The notes below the pieces were generated by a model, which was not told the DNA's origin, made no database searches, and saw only the letters and a program-made list of their open reading frames with translations. This document shows positions 22,435 to 35,004 of a stretch of 64,000 nucleotides of DNA, in pieces. Position numbers and translations under genes: made by a program. This DNA is from Caenorhabditis remanei (Eukaryota > Nematoda > Chromadorea > Rhabditida > Rhabditidae): NCBI RefSeq assembly GCF_010183535.1, contig NC_071331.1, positions 6,634,001 to 6,698,000 on the forward strand, written 5' to 3'. How positions within the stretch are numbered: position 1 is the first letter of the stretch; each line of letters opens with the position of its first letter.

Positions 22435-25400
22435 ATTCAATGTACTCATTTGTCTCAACTTTCTTTCTCTAGAGTATCACTGTCATTTCTCACATTCTCC
22501 CAGTCGTGTCTCACTTCTTTCCAACTCGGTTATCTCTCCATCCTACACTACGCCTGGTTTTTCAGTCAAATCGCTGAGTGATATCGGCTTTCCTATCAGT
22601 ATTAGGTTTTTGTGAACGTTTTCAGTCGGTGAAAAAAATACAAAAAAGTAACAAAATTTTCCAGTAATTCATACATGATCCTCGGTTGATTTTTCTGTCA
22701 AATTTCACGATTTTTTTCTTTTTCCTTCAAGTATGTCAGTAGTACAACTTTTGTCAAAAGCTGTTTCTGGATTGTTCATTAATTGATATGAGCCTAGCAA
22801 TTCAGTATTGTGTTTCTTCTTATTGCTGCTTTTAGTAATCATTTCATTTTTATCCCTATCCTATCTCACACCATTTTTTTCATGTTTCTTTGAGCTTATT
22901 TCTTTCTACGGTACTACTTATATTTTGCTCTTCTTTTTTTATAGCCTTCCAATCATCAGGTACATTTTCACGGATTCAGATTATCCAATTTCGGTCAATT
23001 TTAATTTCAAGTGTAACCTTGAAATTATAAGTATTCTGGTACACATTCCTTGAAGTATTTTTAGCGATTCACTTTTTAAAATGACAATATTCTGGCCTTT
23101 TTCACCTGGTTTTTATAAATACATATACGTAATGGATAACATTGTTTCTGTGACACATTAAGAATAGGTTTAACAAGAGAACTACCATACCTTGCAAAAC
23201 AAAATAAGTATGATTGTTGATAGTTTCAGTCAGTCCAGATATATAAAAAAATTTCAGTTTTATAATTGGTGACAGGAAACCACATTACCCAGCATTCAAG
23301 GATACTCTGCTTATTTTAAAATAGATAAATATTTAAATATTTAAAGTTGAAATTTAATTGTGTTGCTGTACTGTTTTTTAGAAAATTATGAATAGGTGTA
23401 CTGTTTCAATTACGCGCAAAAAGTTAAATTCTCTGAAAGCGAAATTCTAAATAGACAATTGTTGTTTTGAATATAAATATTACTGTTCCGGAGATCCAAT
23501 GAGTTCACTATCATCGGGATCTAAAGTACTGGGTACTCCATTTTTTCTTTATAACAACTGTATTGATGAGGGTTCTCAAATAGAACCAACCAAAAAATAA
23601 CAAGGAGTGTTGTAAAGTTTCCGAGAAAGTAATTTGCCTAATTAAAAATTCTATACGACAGAATTTACAAATTCTTAGTTTCCTAAACAATCCGTAAGCC
23701 TTATTCCGCGGTTCACCAGGCTGGCCTCTTTTCATTTAAATTTTCACGTTCTTCAGAATATCATAAAAGCCTTTCAAACTATGGTGGAAAACAAAGAAAT
23801 TTGATGTTTTATTTTTCTAAAATAATTATACCCTTTCAATCATCAGATACATTTTCACGGATTCAGATTGTCCAATTACGGTCTAACTTAATTTCAAGTG
23901 TAACCTTGAAATTATAAGCTTTCTGGTACACATTCTTTGAAGTATTTTTAGCGGTTTCATTTTTCAATTAACAATATTCTGGTCCTTTTTACCTGTTTTT
24001 TATAAATACCTATACGTAATGGATAACATTGTATCTGTGACACATTAAGAATAGGTTTAGCAAGAGAACTACCATACCTTTCAAATCAAAATTATTGATA
24101 AAAATTTTTGGAATTTTTATTGTTTCAGTTAGTCCATATCAGGGTGCTCCAATCGGTTGAAACATTCGTCGGTTTTTATAAAATTAATCGGTTTTTTTTC
24201 AGGGGAAAATCGAAAAAAAACGATTTTCTTCGATTGCGTTTTGAAAAAAAATCGTTTGGTTTCGGTTTTCATCGGTTTAGAAACCGGTTGAAAACCGATT
24301 ATTCTTCGATTTTTACCGATTTTTTCCGATTTTCATCGGTTTTTTTCTGAAAGTTCAAGTTCTACAGTAGTTTGTCACGTTTCTATCATATTTTGCACTC
24401 TCAATTTAGATTTTACTTTAAAATTAATAATTTCTCATCTTTGTTCAAATTTTCTATAAAAATAGAAAAAACGTATGAAGTTATTGAAACGTGACAAACT
24501 ATACCGAAACCGAACGGTTTTTTGTTCAAAACACAATCAAAGAAAATTTATTTTTTCCGATTTTTGTTCGATTTCATTCCGGTTTTTGTTTTTGAAAACC
24601 GGTTGAAATTAACCGATTGAAGAAACAATTTCCACCGGTGGAAAAAACCGGTTTTTCTTCGATTTTACCGCCGGTGAAGCACCCTGGTCCAGATATTTAA
24701 AAAGGAAAATTTCAGTGTGCTCTGGCAGGGTCGGGATTGGTTATCGAAGATACCTCGAGGGAATCGTCAATCGATTTTTTCAACTTGGAATGAAAAGTTA
24801 TTGAAACAGAATAATAGTTTACCAAACATGAAATATCTATGAAAGAAAACATTTTTTTAAACAAAAAAAATATCCGCACATAATGAAAAACCACCAACAA
24901 TTTGAACCGTAGACCTCTTTCATTCACTTGTTGATTTTACAATTAGTGACAGAAAACCATATAACCCAGCATTCAAGAATATTGTGTTTACTTTAAAATA
25001 GATACATATTTAAAGTTGAAATTTGCTTGTTATAATTGTGTTGCTGTATCGTTTTTTAGAAAATTATGAATAGGTGGACTGTTTCAATTACATACTAAAA
25101 CTATAATTTTTTTTTCATTTAAGTTTTCACGTTCTTCAGAATATCATAAAAGCCTTTCAAACTATGGTGGAAAACAAAGAAATTTGATGTTTGATTTTTC
25201 TAACATAATTAACGAATTTTGCCTTGCAGGTCTTTACAATACTTGTGAAAGAGTAAATAATCTAAAATTGGCATACTTCCTAGCGTTCCATTCATTCACA
25301 AGTAGAGTTTTGACGTCAATGTTCGTTTAGTGGATCTTTCAATAGCGATACTGATGCCACTTATATGCATATATATTTGTACTGATTCATATTCTTTTCA

Positions 25401-26118
25401 ATACCAGTCACATTTTGTTTCATATTGATCCGGCAACGTCTTCCTCCTCTCGGATTTCCTAGTTTCATGCAATTCCTTACCCCCGTTAGTAGTACTTGAG
25501 AATTCCGAATTCATTAATTACTGTTATTATGCATCCACAAATTTATTCTTCACTTCATATTTTAATGTGCCAAGCAGTTATACACAGTTTTATTATCTAT
25601 CAATTCGTCCTCCTGCACAGCAGTGCGAGGCGTAAGTTCGCGGAAACGCGCTCCGTTGCACAACGGTTGGCACGGTGCCAAAAAAGATTTGGCTGAGTGC
25701 CAAGAATTTATACGTTCATTTGTCGTATCTTTGTTATAAACCGCGATGCGCACGCAACGCGACTTGGATAAAAAATCAAATCTGTTCGCTGCGTACCTTC
25801 CGCCTTGCACTGTTGTGTTCCTGTAGGACACATTAACTGACCCAGTGCACCATGTGGCCCGACACCTCACGGGTTCGCGTAACTGTCACGCACCCTCTCA
25901 TTTATATCGATTAATGGTCTTACGGCTATAAATAAGAGAGAATAAAGAATTTTAGGGGTTTTGATTCAAAAAGTTTTCTAAGCTTCTGTTGAGATGTTTT
26001 AATTTCAGACATAATGCTCAAAGTGCTCGTTTCCGCTGATTCATAGTTTCTTAAAACCGTATATTTTATCACTACTTTTGTTTTATAGATAACAAAATCT
26101 GGTCTTGACTCCTATTTA
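22435..26118. repeat. Repeat-rich interval after s3, with an orphan promoter block
   Basis: 22920-23250 and 23830-24100 are direct repeats ('cacggattcagatt.tccaatt', 'ctatacgtaatggataacatt'). 25560-26118 is a copy of the conserved upstream block normally followed by a family gene ('acgcgctccgttgcacaacg', 'gtggcccgacacctcacggg'). Here the block runs to the point where the acceptor and ATG should come and is replaced by the mariner element. The empty site matching Helitron H1 is at 25389/25390. No coding exon is supported. Confidence 0.6.
24140..24686. mobile_element. hAT-like MITE rich in CGATTTT motifs, 547 bp
   Basis: Ends are CAGGGTGCTCC and GAAGCACCCTG, with 8-bp flanks GTCCATAT (24132-24139) and GTCCAGAT (24687-24694). 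A paralogous site at 28466 reads 'agtccagatattt' without the insert. The interior is dominated by facing copies of CCGATTTT/AAAATCGG and CCGGTT, giving a highly folded, T-rich element. No transposase frame is present. Confidence 0.85.
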
Positions 26119-27369
26119 TTAGGTTGTCCCATAAGTTTTCGAACATTATTGAAATCAAATTTATTCAAAGCCAGAATATTCCAAAAATCAAACATAGTGA
26201 CCACCTTTATCCACGACTGTTTGCCATTTAGTAGGTAGAGATTCAATACCTTTCCGCCAAAACTCAGGCTGCTTCGAGTCAAAATACTTTTTCACCCATT
26301 TCTCGACCTCTGACTTTGTTTTGAAGTCCTGGCCTTCAAAGGATCGATGCATGTCGCTGAACAGATGGTAATCCGAAGGAGCGAGATCAGGGCTTTACGG
26401 AGAGTGAGCAAGGACTGTCCAGTGGAATGTAGCCAGGAGAGACTTGGTCGTCTTTGCGGTGTGTGGTTTTGCGTTGTCATGGAGGTAGTGGACTCTGTGC
26501 CCGTGTAGAGGGGAGGTTTTCAGTTTGGACTTCACCTTTTGTAATTGAGAAGAATAGTAGTCGGTGGTGATAGTTTTTCCCTCGGGAAGCAGTTCCCAAT
26601 AAAGCACTCCATGAACAGACGACCAGACGGCGAGCAATATTTTCTTAGGGTGTAACTCCTGTTTGACTACATCCTCTGGCTGTTTATCAGCATCAACCAA
26701 CTGGGCTCTCCTGTGGTGGTTTTCGTATAAGACCCACTTCTCGTCCGACGTAACCAAATGATCTAGCCAGTTGAAATTAGGATGGTGGGTTAGAAGATGC
26801 AGTGACATGTCCACTCGGCGCTCAAGGTCAAAGTTAGACAATTTGTGTGGTATTCATCTACCCATTTTTTTTACCTTGCCAAGAGCTCCCAGTCCTCTTT
26901 CTACCGCAGAGTGAGTAGAGCCCATTACTGTTGCCAGTTCACGAATGGATTGAAGTGGGTCACTTTCCACTACCTCCCGTAACTTGTCAATGTCGAACTC
27001 CACTGGTGTTTCAGAACGTGCTTCTTCGGCCAAAGAAAAATCATTATTTTTGAAACGATGGACCCAACGGCTAATTGTCAGCCGTTGAGGGGCATTATCC
27101 TTTTAAACTTCAACCATACGTTCTTCAATCTCAGTGATCTTGGAGTTAGATAGAAATAAAAATAAAATGACATGACGAATATGAAGTCGATCGGGGACAA
27201 AGATTGGTGCCGCGTTCATTGAGAGGAGGCAGCCAGAAAAAATGAATGTTATTGTTAATACACCCGACGTCTTATATAATTGAAAACATGCACAATTTGG
27301 TTTGATTCTTGCTCTCTGTCCTATAGCAATACAACAAAACTATGTTCGAAAACTTTTGGGACAACCTAA
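26119..27369 (-). mobile_element. mariner element, 1251 bp
   Basis: Ends are TTAGGTTGTCCCATAAGTTT and its near-mirror on the right (AACTTTTGGGACAACCTAA). TA flanks both ends (26117-26118, 27370-27371). Length and one minus-strand transposase frame are typical of mariner. Left flank is the promoter block of a small-family gene. Right flank is the 3' flank of an s2-like gene (matching 17455 onward). The gene body expected between them is absent. Confidence 0.95.
26188..27219 (-). pseudogene. mariner transposase, inactivated by three nonsense codons
   Basis: A single 343-codon frame runs without frameshift from ATG (27217-27219) to TGA (26188-26190). It shows the mariner D,D34D catalytic signature: first Asp in TSDEKWV, second in HDNAKPHTA, third in SPDLAPSDYHLF with 34 positions between the last two. 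Three in-frame stops interrupt it: a TAA soon after EERMVEV, a TGA just before IPHKLSNFDL where mariners usually have Trp, and a TAA just before SPDLAPSD where Tyr is usual. N-terminal helix-turn-helix-like segments (QRLTISRWVHRF, SIRELATVMGSTHSAV) remain readable. The protein cannot be made intact. Confidence 0.95.
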
Positions 27370-27765
27370 TATTTTTATTGCAATTTGTCACATTGGGTTC
27401 CTTATCATTATTAGATTTTCGTGAACGTTTTCATTCGGTAAAAATTTACCAGGGTATGTTTCCAGAAATTCTAGCATAATCCCGGTTGCTTTTTTCGTTA
27501 AATTTCACAAAAATACTTTTTCTTTATCTCAGTTGTATTACCTATGTCAAATGATATTATTCAACTGTCCACTGATAGATGTGAACTTAGTAGAAACATG
27601 CTTATTCTTGTTTTGAGTAATCATTTCACTTTTATTCCTATCCGATCTCACAACAACTTTTTCATGTTTCCTTGAACTTATTTCTTTCTTTCATTTTATT
27701 TCTATTTTGTTCTTGATGGAGTTCTTGATGGAGTATTGTCATTATCTCATACATGATATTTCCAT

Positions 27766-28265
27766 CATACTTGTCACGGGCCGGGCCGGGCCGGGCCCGC
27801 TAAAAAAATCTTCCGGCCCGGCCCAGCCCGGCCCGGCCCGGCCCGTTCGGCCCGTCAAAATATTGAAAAAATTTTTTTTAGTCGTTTTCCCATTGTTCTT
27901 TCGTTTACTACTTCATGGCAAACATATTATTGATTAGAAATTATAAAATGACAACAAGTGAAAACGAAAATTGTCAGAATAAGTTATTTTGTCTCTATAA
28001 ACTTTGAGCCTCTCAAAGTCTCTGTGATAATCAGCCGATGATCAGAATCAGGATCAAGAACTTGCTGGAGGCTTCTGAAAGTAGTCTTATCGAATCCCCC
28101 GACCTCGATTTAGTATAAACCGAAGAAAAAATTTAATTTCCAAGACTTTCAATTCTATTTTTCAAAAATAATTTTTTGCTGCGGGCCCTGCGGGCCGGCC
28201 CGGGCCCTGAAATTTTCAGCGGGCCCGGCCCGGCCCGCGGGCCGGCCCGTGATTTGACAAGTATG
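27766..28265. mobile_element. GC-hairpin hAT-like element, copy 2 (500 bp)
   Basis: Ends are CATACTTGTCACGGG and its inverted partner (TGACAAGTATG). The 8-bp target duplication ATTTCCAT is perfect (27758-27765 and 28266-28273). Each end has opposed GGGCC and GGCCC runs forming a hairpin (27776-27847 and 28182-28250). The centre is AT-rich with no transposase. Gly-Pro-Ala-rich open frames over the GC arrays are artefacts of the repeat. Confidence 0.9.
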
Positions 28266-31200
28266 ATTTCCATACTTGCAAAACAACAAGCATTGCATTT
28301 TATTTCATTTGTGACTGAAATTTTTTGAAAACCCACGTTCTATAACCTTAAAATTTAGATAAAATTGTATTTGTGACACATAAAGAATACGTTTAGCAAG
28401 AGAACTACCATGAATTGCAAATCAAAATCATTGTTAAATTTGTTGGAATTTATATTGTTTCAGTTAGTCCAGATATTTAAAGATGGTATTTCATTTTGCT
28501 GTAGCTGTGTCCAGATTCTTTGAATTAAACCGTTGATTGATTTTCAAACCTGGAAACGACAGCAACTGCAGCAACTACGTATAAGAAAAAATAAAATACA
28601 GCAATAAAATGTTTACGAAACAGAATAACGGGTAATGATAGTTTACCGAACATTAAAAGTTTAAAGTTTAAAATTTAAATTTTCTCGTTACAATTTTGCT
28701 GCTGTATCATTTTAAGAAATTGTGGAGAGGCTTACTGTTTCAGTTACATGTGAAAACTAAAATCAATTTTTTTATCCAGATTGCGATACCCAAAATTGAA
28801 CTCTCTGAAAATGTGCAACCTAAATAGACAAATGTTGTTTTGGAAGTGAAATTTACTGTTCCGGAGATCCGATGAGTTCACTATTATCGGGATCTAAAGT
28901 ACTAGGAATAATCTGAACTGAACTTCGTTTACAACAAGTGTAAGGATGCGGATTCTCAAATTTAATAAATCTCAAAGGAAATAGTGGTATTAAAGGAAGT
29001 AGTTTCAGATAGAAAATAGTATCCTTTTGAAACAGTAGCTGTACAAGGCAAACTTATGTTTTATAAATGTTCTGATTCTGTTTCGAAATAAGGAGCTAGA
29101 GCTTTTGAACTGAACTATAATAATGTCACCCAATATATCGTAGTACTCTCTTTCAGGCCACTTTTCCAGGCTGAAAGAAAATAAAAAATATGTGAATGCC
29201 ATTTGAAAAACACTGTTTAGTCAAAGTTCCATAAATAACGAACTTTACTTTTAAATGTTGCTATAGGATCTGAAGATCGTGGTAACAAGAAAGAAATAAC
29301 GACATGAAGCTAGGAAGAAACGATAAGAGCTTCTAATCGATGCTTCAAACCATTGATAAAAAAGTGAAAACATTCATTACGAAAACCTATAAAAAACAAA
29401 TTCAAAAATGAAAACTGATATTTAGATCATACCAAAAAGAATATCCAATAAATTTCTTAAAGAGAGGGCACCTGAAATCAAGGAATGACTTTTCACAATA
29501 GAATCTAAAATTTGCAATCAAGAGCATAAATTCAAAAGAATAATTGATGCATTTTGCCTTGCAGGTCTTTACAATACTTGTGAAAGAGTAAATTATCTAA
29601 ACTTGGCATACGTTCTAGCTTCATTCTTTACTTTTCCTCTGTTTCATATTTGGAAAATGTTTTTCTCCGTGTTTGTGTAGTCTTTCAACATTCAAATAAA
29701 GGGATCGTATCATTACATCCCAGTAGTTTCAGTATATTGCCTTTTCAGAGTGCTCATATATTATTTTACCGAAAGAACGTACATATTAGTCAGTACGATC
29801 TTCTTATATTACTAATTTTCATAATCTTGTACTCCGTTCATTATTTAATTTCCAATAGATTTTGTTATATATTGTTTCAGTTTCAGATCGTCGACTAATT
29901 TTTTCTCGGTCTTATTTTGTTCAGTATAATCCCGAGCCTCATATTGCTGTTTCTGTTATCGCTGACTTTCCCTAGATTTCTCAATTTCCAGTTGTTCAAA
30001 CTGATTTGTCAGATTAAATCAGATTCTGTAATGTAGGGCTGTTAAAACGGGCGTTGAAATAAACTTTCTTTTCTTGCAATTAACGTAAAAATAAGCGGCC
30101 AGGTCCGACAATTGCCGTAAATAACATCCTTTCTGTAAAGATCAAGATCATTCAATTTTAGAGCTGGCAAAGTTATTTTTATTTTTTGTTCTGGTACACT
30201 TAATATAAAACAGGAATTCATGCTTCTGAACGCTAAACGTTTGTAAATTAAATCTTGCACTTAAAAAGGTCAGACTAATCTCACTACGTAAAGGTTCTGA
30301 AGTAACCTTATTGAAAACGAAACAATTGTTAATTGTTAATATATTATCCAAGAATCAGATTTTTTGCATTTAAATTACTTTGACATCTATTGGAATAATC
30401 AATGCTGGCTTTCCAATAGTTGTCCTTAACAAAAATAACTGTGACAGTTTTTTTTTTTGAAATTTTCGTTCAAAATTTCAGTTCAAATTTTCCAGCCGGG
30501 CCTTGGAAATTCTCGTCACGGCCCGGCCCACCCCGGCCGTTGCAAGTATGCTTTTTATAAATAAAAAATAAACTTCCTTTTCTGATCATTTAAATTTAGA
30601 AATATATCAACTATTTCAATCTTTATCCATGTTTACAACAAACAGTGCTGGTTCTAGCTCTAAAATGAATAGAAATGACTTATAACCGTTTTCTTTCAAA
30701 TAATCTTGAAACACAAAAATAGTGTCAATAGTTTTATAATAGTTTTACATAATAACTTGAAAATTCTATAAAATGTTTTTTTTTCGGTTTCAAATTAGTC
30801 ATAATGACTTGAAGTTTCTGTTCCAATGTTTCTTCATTGAACTTCAACAGTTGATCGTCCACAGCCCTCAAAACTTCCCCATATACATGTTTGGAGTACG
30901 TATGGACTTAACAAATGTCTTTTTATTTTAGAAAAAGACAGCAAGTGACTGAACGGACCACCAACTGACATTTCCCTAACTGTCTGGTACTCTCTTCGTC
31001 TGCCTAGCTCTCCTGGGGCTATATTTTATCCTCATTCCATTTCTATAGTCACAGCGGCGAGAGGCGTAAGGTCGCGTGCGGAAACGCGCTCCGTCGCACA
31101 AAGTTTGGCACGACCCTGTGGGTAGTCCCCTGACATATAGGGTAAAAGGTCTACGGATGTTTATTCCCCGCGATTAGTTTGTCCTCTAGTCGTCTCGCAT

Positions 31201-32334
31201 TTTTAAGTGTTCTTTTTTGGTCTTATTTGGATTAATGGTCGGTCTCCAATAAATAACAGAGAATCAATAATTGTAGTGTTTTTGATCCAAAAAGTATACC
31301 AAATATCTTTCGAATTTTTAGTTTATAATCTGTATTCAGTGGAGACAACGTCCCACTCTAAATAAGTCAGATTTTCTCCCGTTCTTCCTCTTTGAGTTTC
31401 GCAAACTTACTTTCCATCCATTTCAAAATTTGTTGGGCTAATAATAACAGGGGTGAAATATTTTTTTACAGTTACAAGGGCTCGTGTTCACTAAACTCAT
31501 ATTCGTCATTTTGATCGGTTAACGTTAGTCATGTGTCAAAAGAAACTCACTAGTATTCACATAATGACTCGTCGGAAAGATAGAGAAAAAAATCTTCTAC
31601 AACTTTTCCAAAATATCAATTTCTGGGTTACTCATTTATGAATGTCATCTAACATAGAGTAATTATTAGTTGGTTTTTGAACTAATCTTAAAACATTAAA
31701 ACATATGTAATGAAAATGAGTTTTGTGTTTTTAGTTATAGTTTGCTACTTTTTCCGTTTCTGGTTTCCACCAAATTTTTACTATTATCTTGCGTTTCGTT
31801 GTGAAGATTGTTGTGGCATCTAACATAGAGTAATTATTAGTTGGTTTTTCAGCGAATCTAAAACAGAAATACATATGTAATGAAAATGAGTTATAATTTT
31901 TTAATTTTTTCCCGTTTCTGGTTCCCGCAAAATAATACTTTTATCTATCATTCCATTCTGGGCATTTTGACTAGTGTTATACCAAAATAAACCTAATTGG
32001 TTTACGGCCAATGAATGTTACTTTCCACAAGATAAAATGATAGTTTTTATTTTTCCTTATCACCAAACTTCACATTTGATCTGTTTCATAATTGTCATAA
32101 CAAATTTGGGTTTCATAACTTTTGTTTTCATAGGTCTTTTGATAGGTCTAGAAATTTCAAAACTTTTTGTAATATTTTTTGGAACACAGTGCCCATTATG
32201 AAATCTGTTTCAACGCAATCTCTTTGGAGATGCTCACGAATCGCAATCCTCCAGATTTCTGCACACAGTTTCCTCACATCAGTTTTCTTTTCATTTTCCC
32301 TTATTCTTCAATAACAAAATCGTTATCTTTTCAG
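28266..32334. repeat. Second copy of the 17.9-21 kb segment, upstream of s4
   Basis: This segment is collinear with the region before s3. It includes the conserved upstream block at 30955-31290, with 'cggaaacgcgctccgtcgca'. A short internal duplication repeats 'tctaacatagagtaattatt' at 31648 and 31820. The GC-hairpin fragment at 30446-30550 is extra relative to the s3 copy. No gene is supported between the mariner and s4. Confidence 0.7.
30446..30550. mobile_element. GC-hairpin element, truncated fragment
   Basis: Only the right end is clear: CGGCCCGGCCCACCCCGGCC followed by GTTGCAAGTATG, the same terminus as copies 1-3. The matching point at 19940-19965 in the upstream duplicate lacks it. 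The left end is a T-run and not recognisable as a terminus, so this is a deletion derivative. Confidence 0.65.
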
Positions 32335-32552
32335 ACGAATCTCCTTTGCAGATTGGCGCGTCATTCAACTGTCAAGAAGGTTGCCAAGAAGGGAAGAGAA
32401 GTGAAAAAAAGCAAAATGATAACGCGTGTTGTCTGCAAAAACCAAAAGCCCAACAACGGTCAGCATGGATTGAGAAACGGATCTTCGATGGCAAAGGAAT
32501 CAGACGAGAAATTGGTGAAACTGGCGAAGCAACTTGTTGTGAGTTTTCAGTG

Positions 32553-33510
32553 ATTTGCGCACAGGGTCATAGAATTCCCATATGAAGCAACTGCGCTCCA
32601 AAAAAATTAGCGTAAAATTAGCGCGAAATTCAAAAAATTTATCCAAAAAATTTTTTTTGTGTATTAAAAATTTGTATTTTTCTCTTTTTTAGTGAATTCG
32701 ATATTTTTGTGCGAGGGTTTCTCGAAAATAGCGAGAAAAATGGAAAAAAGTCAGCTTCATTCGAAAATTTCACTCGGGGGTATTTGAGTTTAGAACTCGG
32801 AAGAATAGAACTGCGACAAAATAAAACTGTGAAAATATAGAACAGGAAAAAATAGAACTGAACAAAGTGGAACTACGAAAAAATGGAACTGCTACAAAAC
32901 AGAACTCAACAAAATAGAACTGAACACAATGGAACTGCTACAAAATAGAACTGTTACAAAATAGAACTCTAGTTCGAATGGAGCGCGTTTGCATTTTTTT
33001 GCAAAAATTCAATTTATTTTTGACTTTTCTTAAATAAATTCATATTTTTCATCGAATAATTGTTCAAATTAAAAAAAAGTCGTTCTGATTCTTCTAAAAA
33101 GAAAAAAATGCAAACGCGCTCCATTCGAACTAGAGTTCTATTTTGTAACAGTTCTATTTTGTAGCAGTTCCATTGCGTCCAGTTCTATTTTGTTGAGTTC
33201 TCTTTTGTTGTGGTTCTAACTTTCACTGTTCCAGTTTGTAACAGTTCTAATTTCGTCTATTCTATATTTTCACAGTTTTATTTTGGCACAGTTCTATTCT
33301 TCCGAATTCTAAACTCAAATACCCCCTTTCACTCCCTATCGTTCGTCTTACTGTGTCCACGCTAAAAGTCCCGCACGTGGGCGTCATTATGCTGATCGGC
33401 GACTCGCTTGTGCAAACGCGCTTCACTGAGCTTCCGTTTTCGCGGGAAAATTATTTGATTTCATTTGGACAAAATTTGACCCTGTGTTCGCGCAAAACAA
33501 TATCTCAAAA
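32553..33510. mobile_element. Outer element in the s4 intron with inverted ends
   Basis: Left TGCGCACAGGGTCA (32555-32568) and right TGACCCTGTGTTCGCGCA are imperfect inverted ends, the left one lacking a few bases. It contains 'aactgcgctcc' and 'aaacgcgcttc' subterminal motifs and is itself split by the foldback at 32776-33326. s2 and s3 introns are about 90-100 nt and lack it. The exact boundaries and target duplication are unclear. Confidence 0.6.
32776..33326. mobile_element. Foldback element with arms of tandem TAGAACTG motifs, 551 bp
   Basis: Ends GGGGGTATTTGAGTTTAGAA and TTCTAAACTCAAATACCCCC (right) are inverted. Flanks TTTCACTC (32768-32775 and 33327-33334) form a perfect 8-bp target duplication. 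Each arm (about 220 nt) is a degenerate tandem array, AAATAGAACTG with a short spacer on the left and CAGTTCTATTTTG on the right. The arms pair over nearly their whole length around an AT-rich loop. There is no coding capacity. Confidence 0.9.
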
Positions 33511-34144
33511 CTCGCTACCACCTTATGTGTTGTCAGAAACAGTAAGTTTGTGAACTAATCCAATGTTTTTCCAGAAGTCACACCCAGAATTGTCATTCCA
33601 CAATGCCCTTCAAATTGAGTCCCAACGCCAGGACGCCAAGAAGAAGCGTGATGAAGATGGAACTGTTGCTGTATGGAACCATATGACCATAGACTACGAT
33701 CTTGAAGAGTATATGAAGGAATCTAAAGAAAAAGATAACCGGAATGTTCAAGAAATGAAAGATTGTGTGGTGGAAATAATGGAGCTTAAAATTTCCGGGG
33801 ATAACAAGGAGAACTGCCAGGATGATTCAAAGAAAAGGCAAACACTGAAAATAAGAAACGCTAATTCTAGCAACAAGAAAAAATAAATTCAACGTAGCCA
33901 GTTTTTCCAACCCTTTTCTTCAGAATTTACCTCATCCACCCTGTCGTTCATCCTTTCTTGCCATGTTGATCCCATTTTGGACTAAATGTTTCCTCTCAAT
34001 CCCTCTTCAGTGCTCTTTGTTCATAACTCAAGCCTATGAGTAATATTTACTGCTATGTGCTTGGCAGAACTTCGTCTTGGTTTTCCTATGAGCATTAAGT
34101 CTTTGTCAACTTTTTCATTCGGTGAAAACTTCACTATCGAATAA

Positions 34145-34475
34145 TGAGTTGGAACTATTACAAATATCTGTAACAAGACTACAAGTTTGATGAAAGATAT
34201 TCGAATCGATTATTACATAGATGGTTGAATGGAGACAATTTAAGAATGGACATGTTCAATGAAGTCTTGAATCGCCTCGATTTCAACAACAAATTGAAGG
34301 GAATCGATATTGAGGAGAGAGGTCTGACGCTGACTCGTTCGCTCCCTACGCGAGTTCGCGTAATCTGACTTACCGTTACAATAAAAATGTTTTTCAGATC
34401 ATAGATTTTTGCCGGAATTCGTACCAAGCATATATTACGAAGGAGACTCGTCACATCACACAAGGGAGTTCCTAA
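34145..34475 (+). pseudogene. Possible F-box-associated domain gene relic
   Basis: One frame reads LELLQISVTRLQV and then stops. One base later a second frame reads HRWLNGDNLRMDMFNEVLNR to 34359, then splices (GTAATC donor, TTTTTCAG acceptor at 34397) to a terminal exon 34398-34475 (IIDFCRNSYQAYITKETRH). The pattern, short hydrophobic strands followed by a W-L-N-G-x-N segment, recalls the C-terminal F-box-associated domains expanded in Caenorhabditis. That assignment is by recollection of pattern only. Shorter remnants sit at about 40830-40890 and 45970-46050. The one-base break and missing N-terminal half point to a pseudogene. Confidence 0.35.
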
Positions 34476-35004
34476 TGGTTGTCTGGTCCCTGGGCATCTT
34501 AAAACATTTCCCGTTTTATATGCATTTTTAACGTTGATTTGCTGTTCTTTTATAATTTCGAAAACATTTTAAAAATTAATGATACAAGTCAAAATGAAAA
34601 ACTCGCTACAAGCCAAAAAAAATGGAAAAAAAGAGAAGCCCCACCCCCGTGTGCCATAATGGTGTTTAGTTATAAGTCGAGTCAATCTCTGCAAAGAGAA
34701 TAGTGAAAATATCTTTCCCAGAGTAATGTTTCAAGTGTTATTTGAAACCGATAATAATGTAAATGTGTCAGTTTTTTTAATCACTGATTTCCAAGTGTGA
34801 TGAGTTATGAAAAAAAAAACTACATAGGTTAGTTTCTTCTTTTACTACAAATGCATATGTATTGCTCAGTAACAAAACACAATTATTTTTACTATTCGGG
34901 GATTAAAAATACTCTTCTTACTATGTTTAAACAAATAAGCCCGTAACGTATCAGTGATACAAATTTTAACATTGAAACATTGAAAAAAAAGAAAAAGTTA
35001 TTGT

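Larger units (their letters stand above)
32354..33886 (+). pseudogene. Small family member s4, start codon disrupted, intron expanded
   Basis: Exon 1 is about 32354-32538 (donor GTGAGT) and exon 2 is 33575-33886 (TAA). Relative to s2 and s3 the start reads ATTGGCG rather than ATGGCG, a one-base insertion that removes the ATG. The frame beyond is open (LARHSTVKKVAKKGREVKKS). Translation could begin at an internal Met (KSKMITR) or at an upstream ATG if the acceptor is skipped. Exon 2 is intact: KSHPELSFHNALQIESQRQD, KKKRDEDGT, acidic middle, tail ending SSNKKK. The intron has grown to about 1 kb through nested insertions. It could be a recent pseudogene or a gene with a new start. Confidence 0.65.

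Noticed and set aside
28133..28336. Gly/Pro/Ala-rich minus-strand frame, like 27707-27937 (+) and 58658-58948 (-)
   Set aside because: These are translations of the GGGCC arrays of the GC-hairpin elements and have no independent coding support.
33353..33553. Short plus-strand frame upstream of s4 exon 2
   Set aside because: It lies in the transposon-filled intron and crosses the right end of the inserted element.
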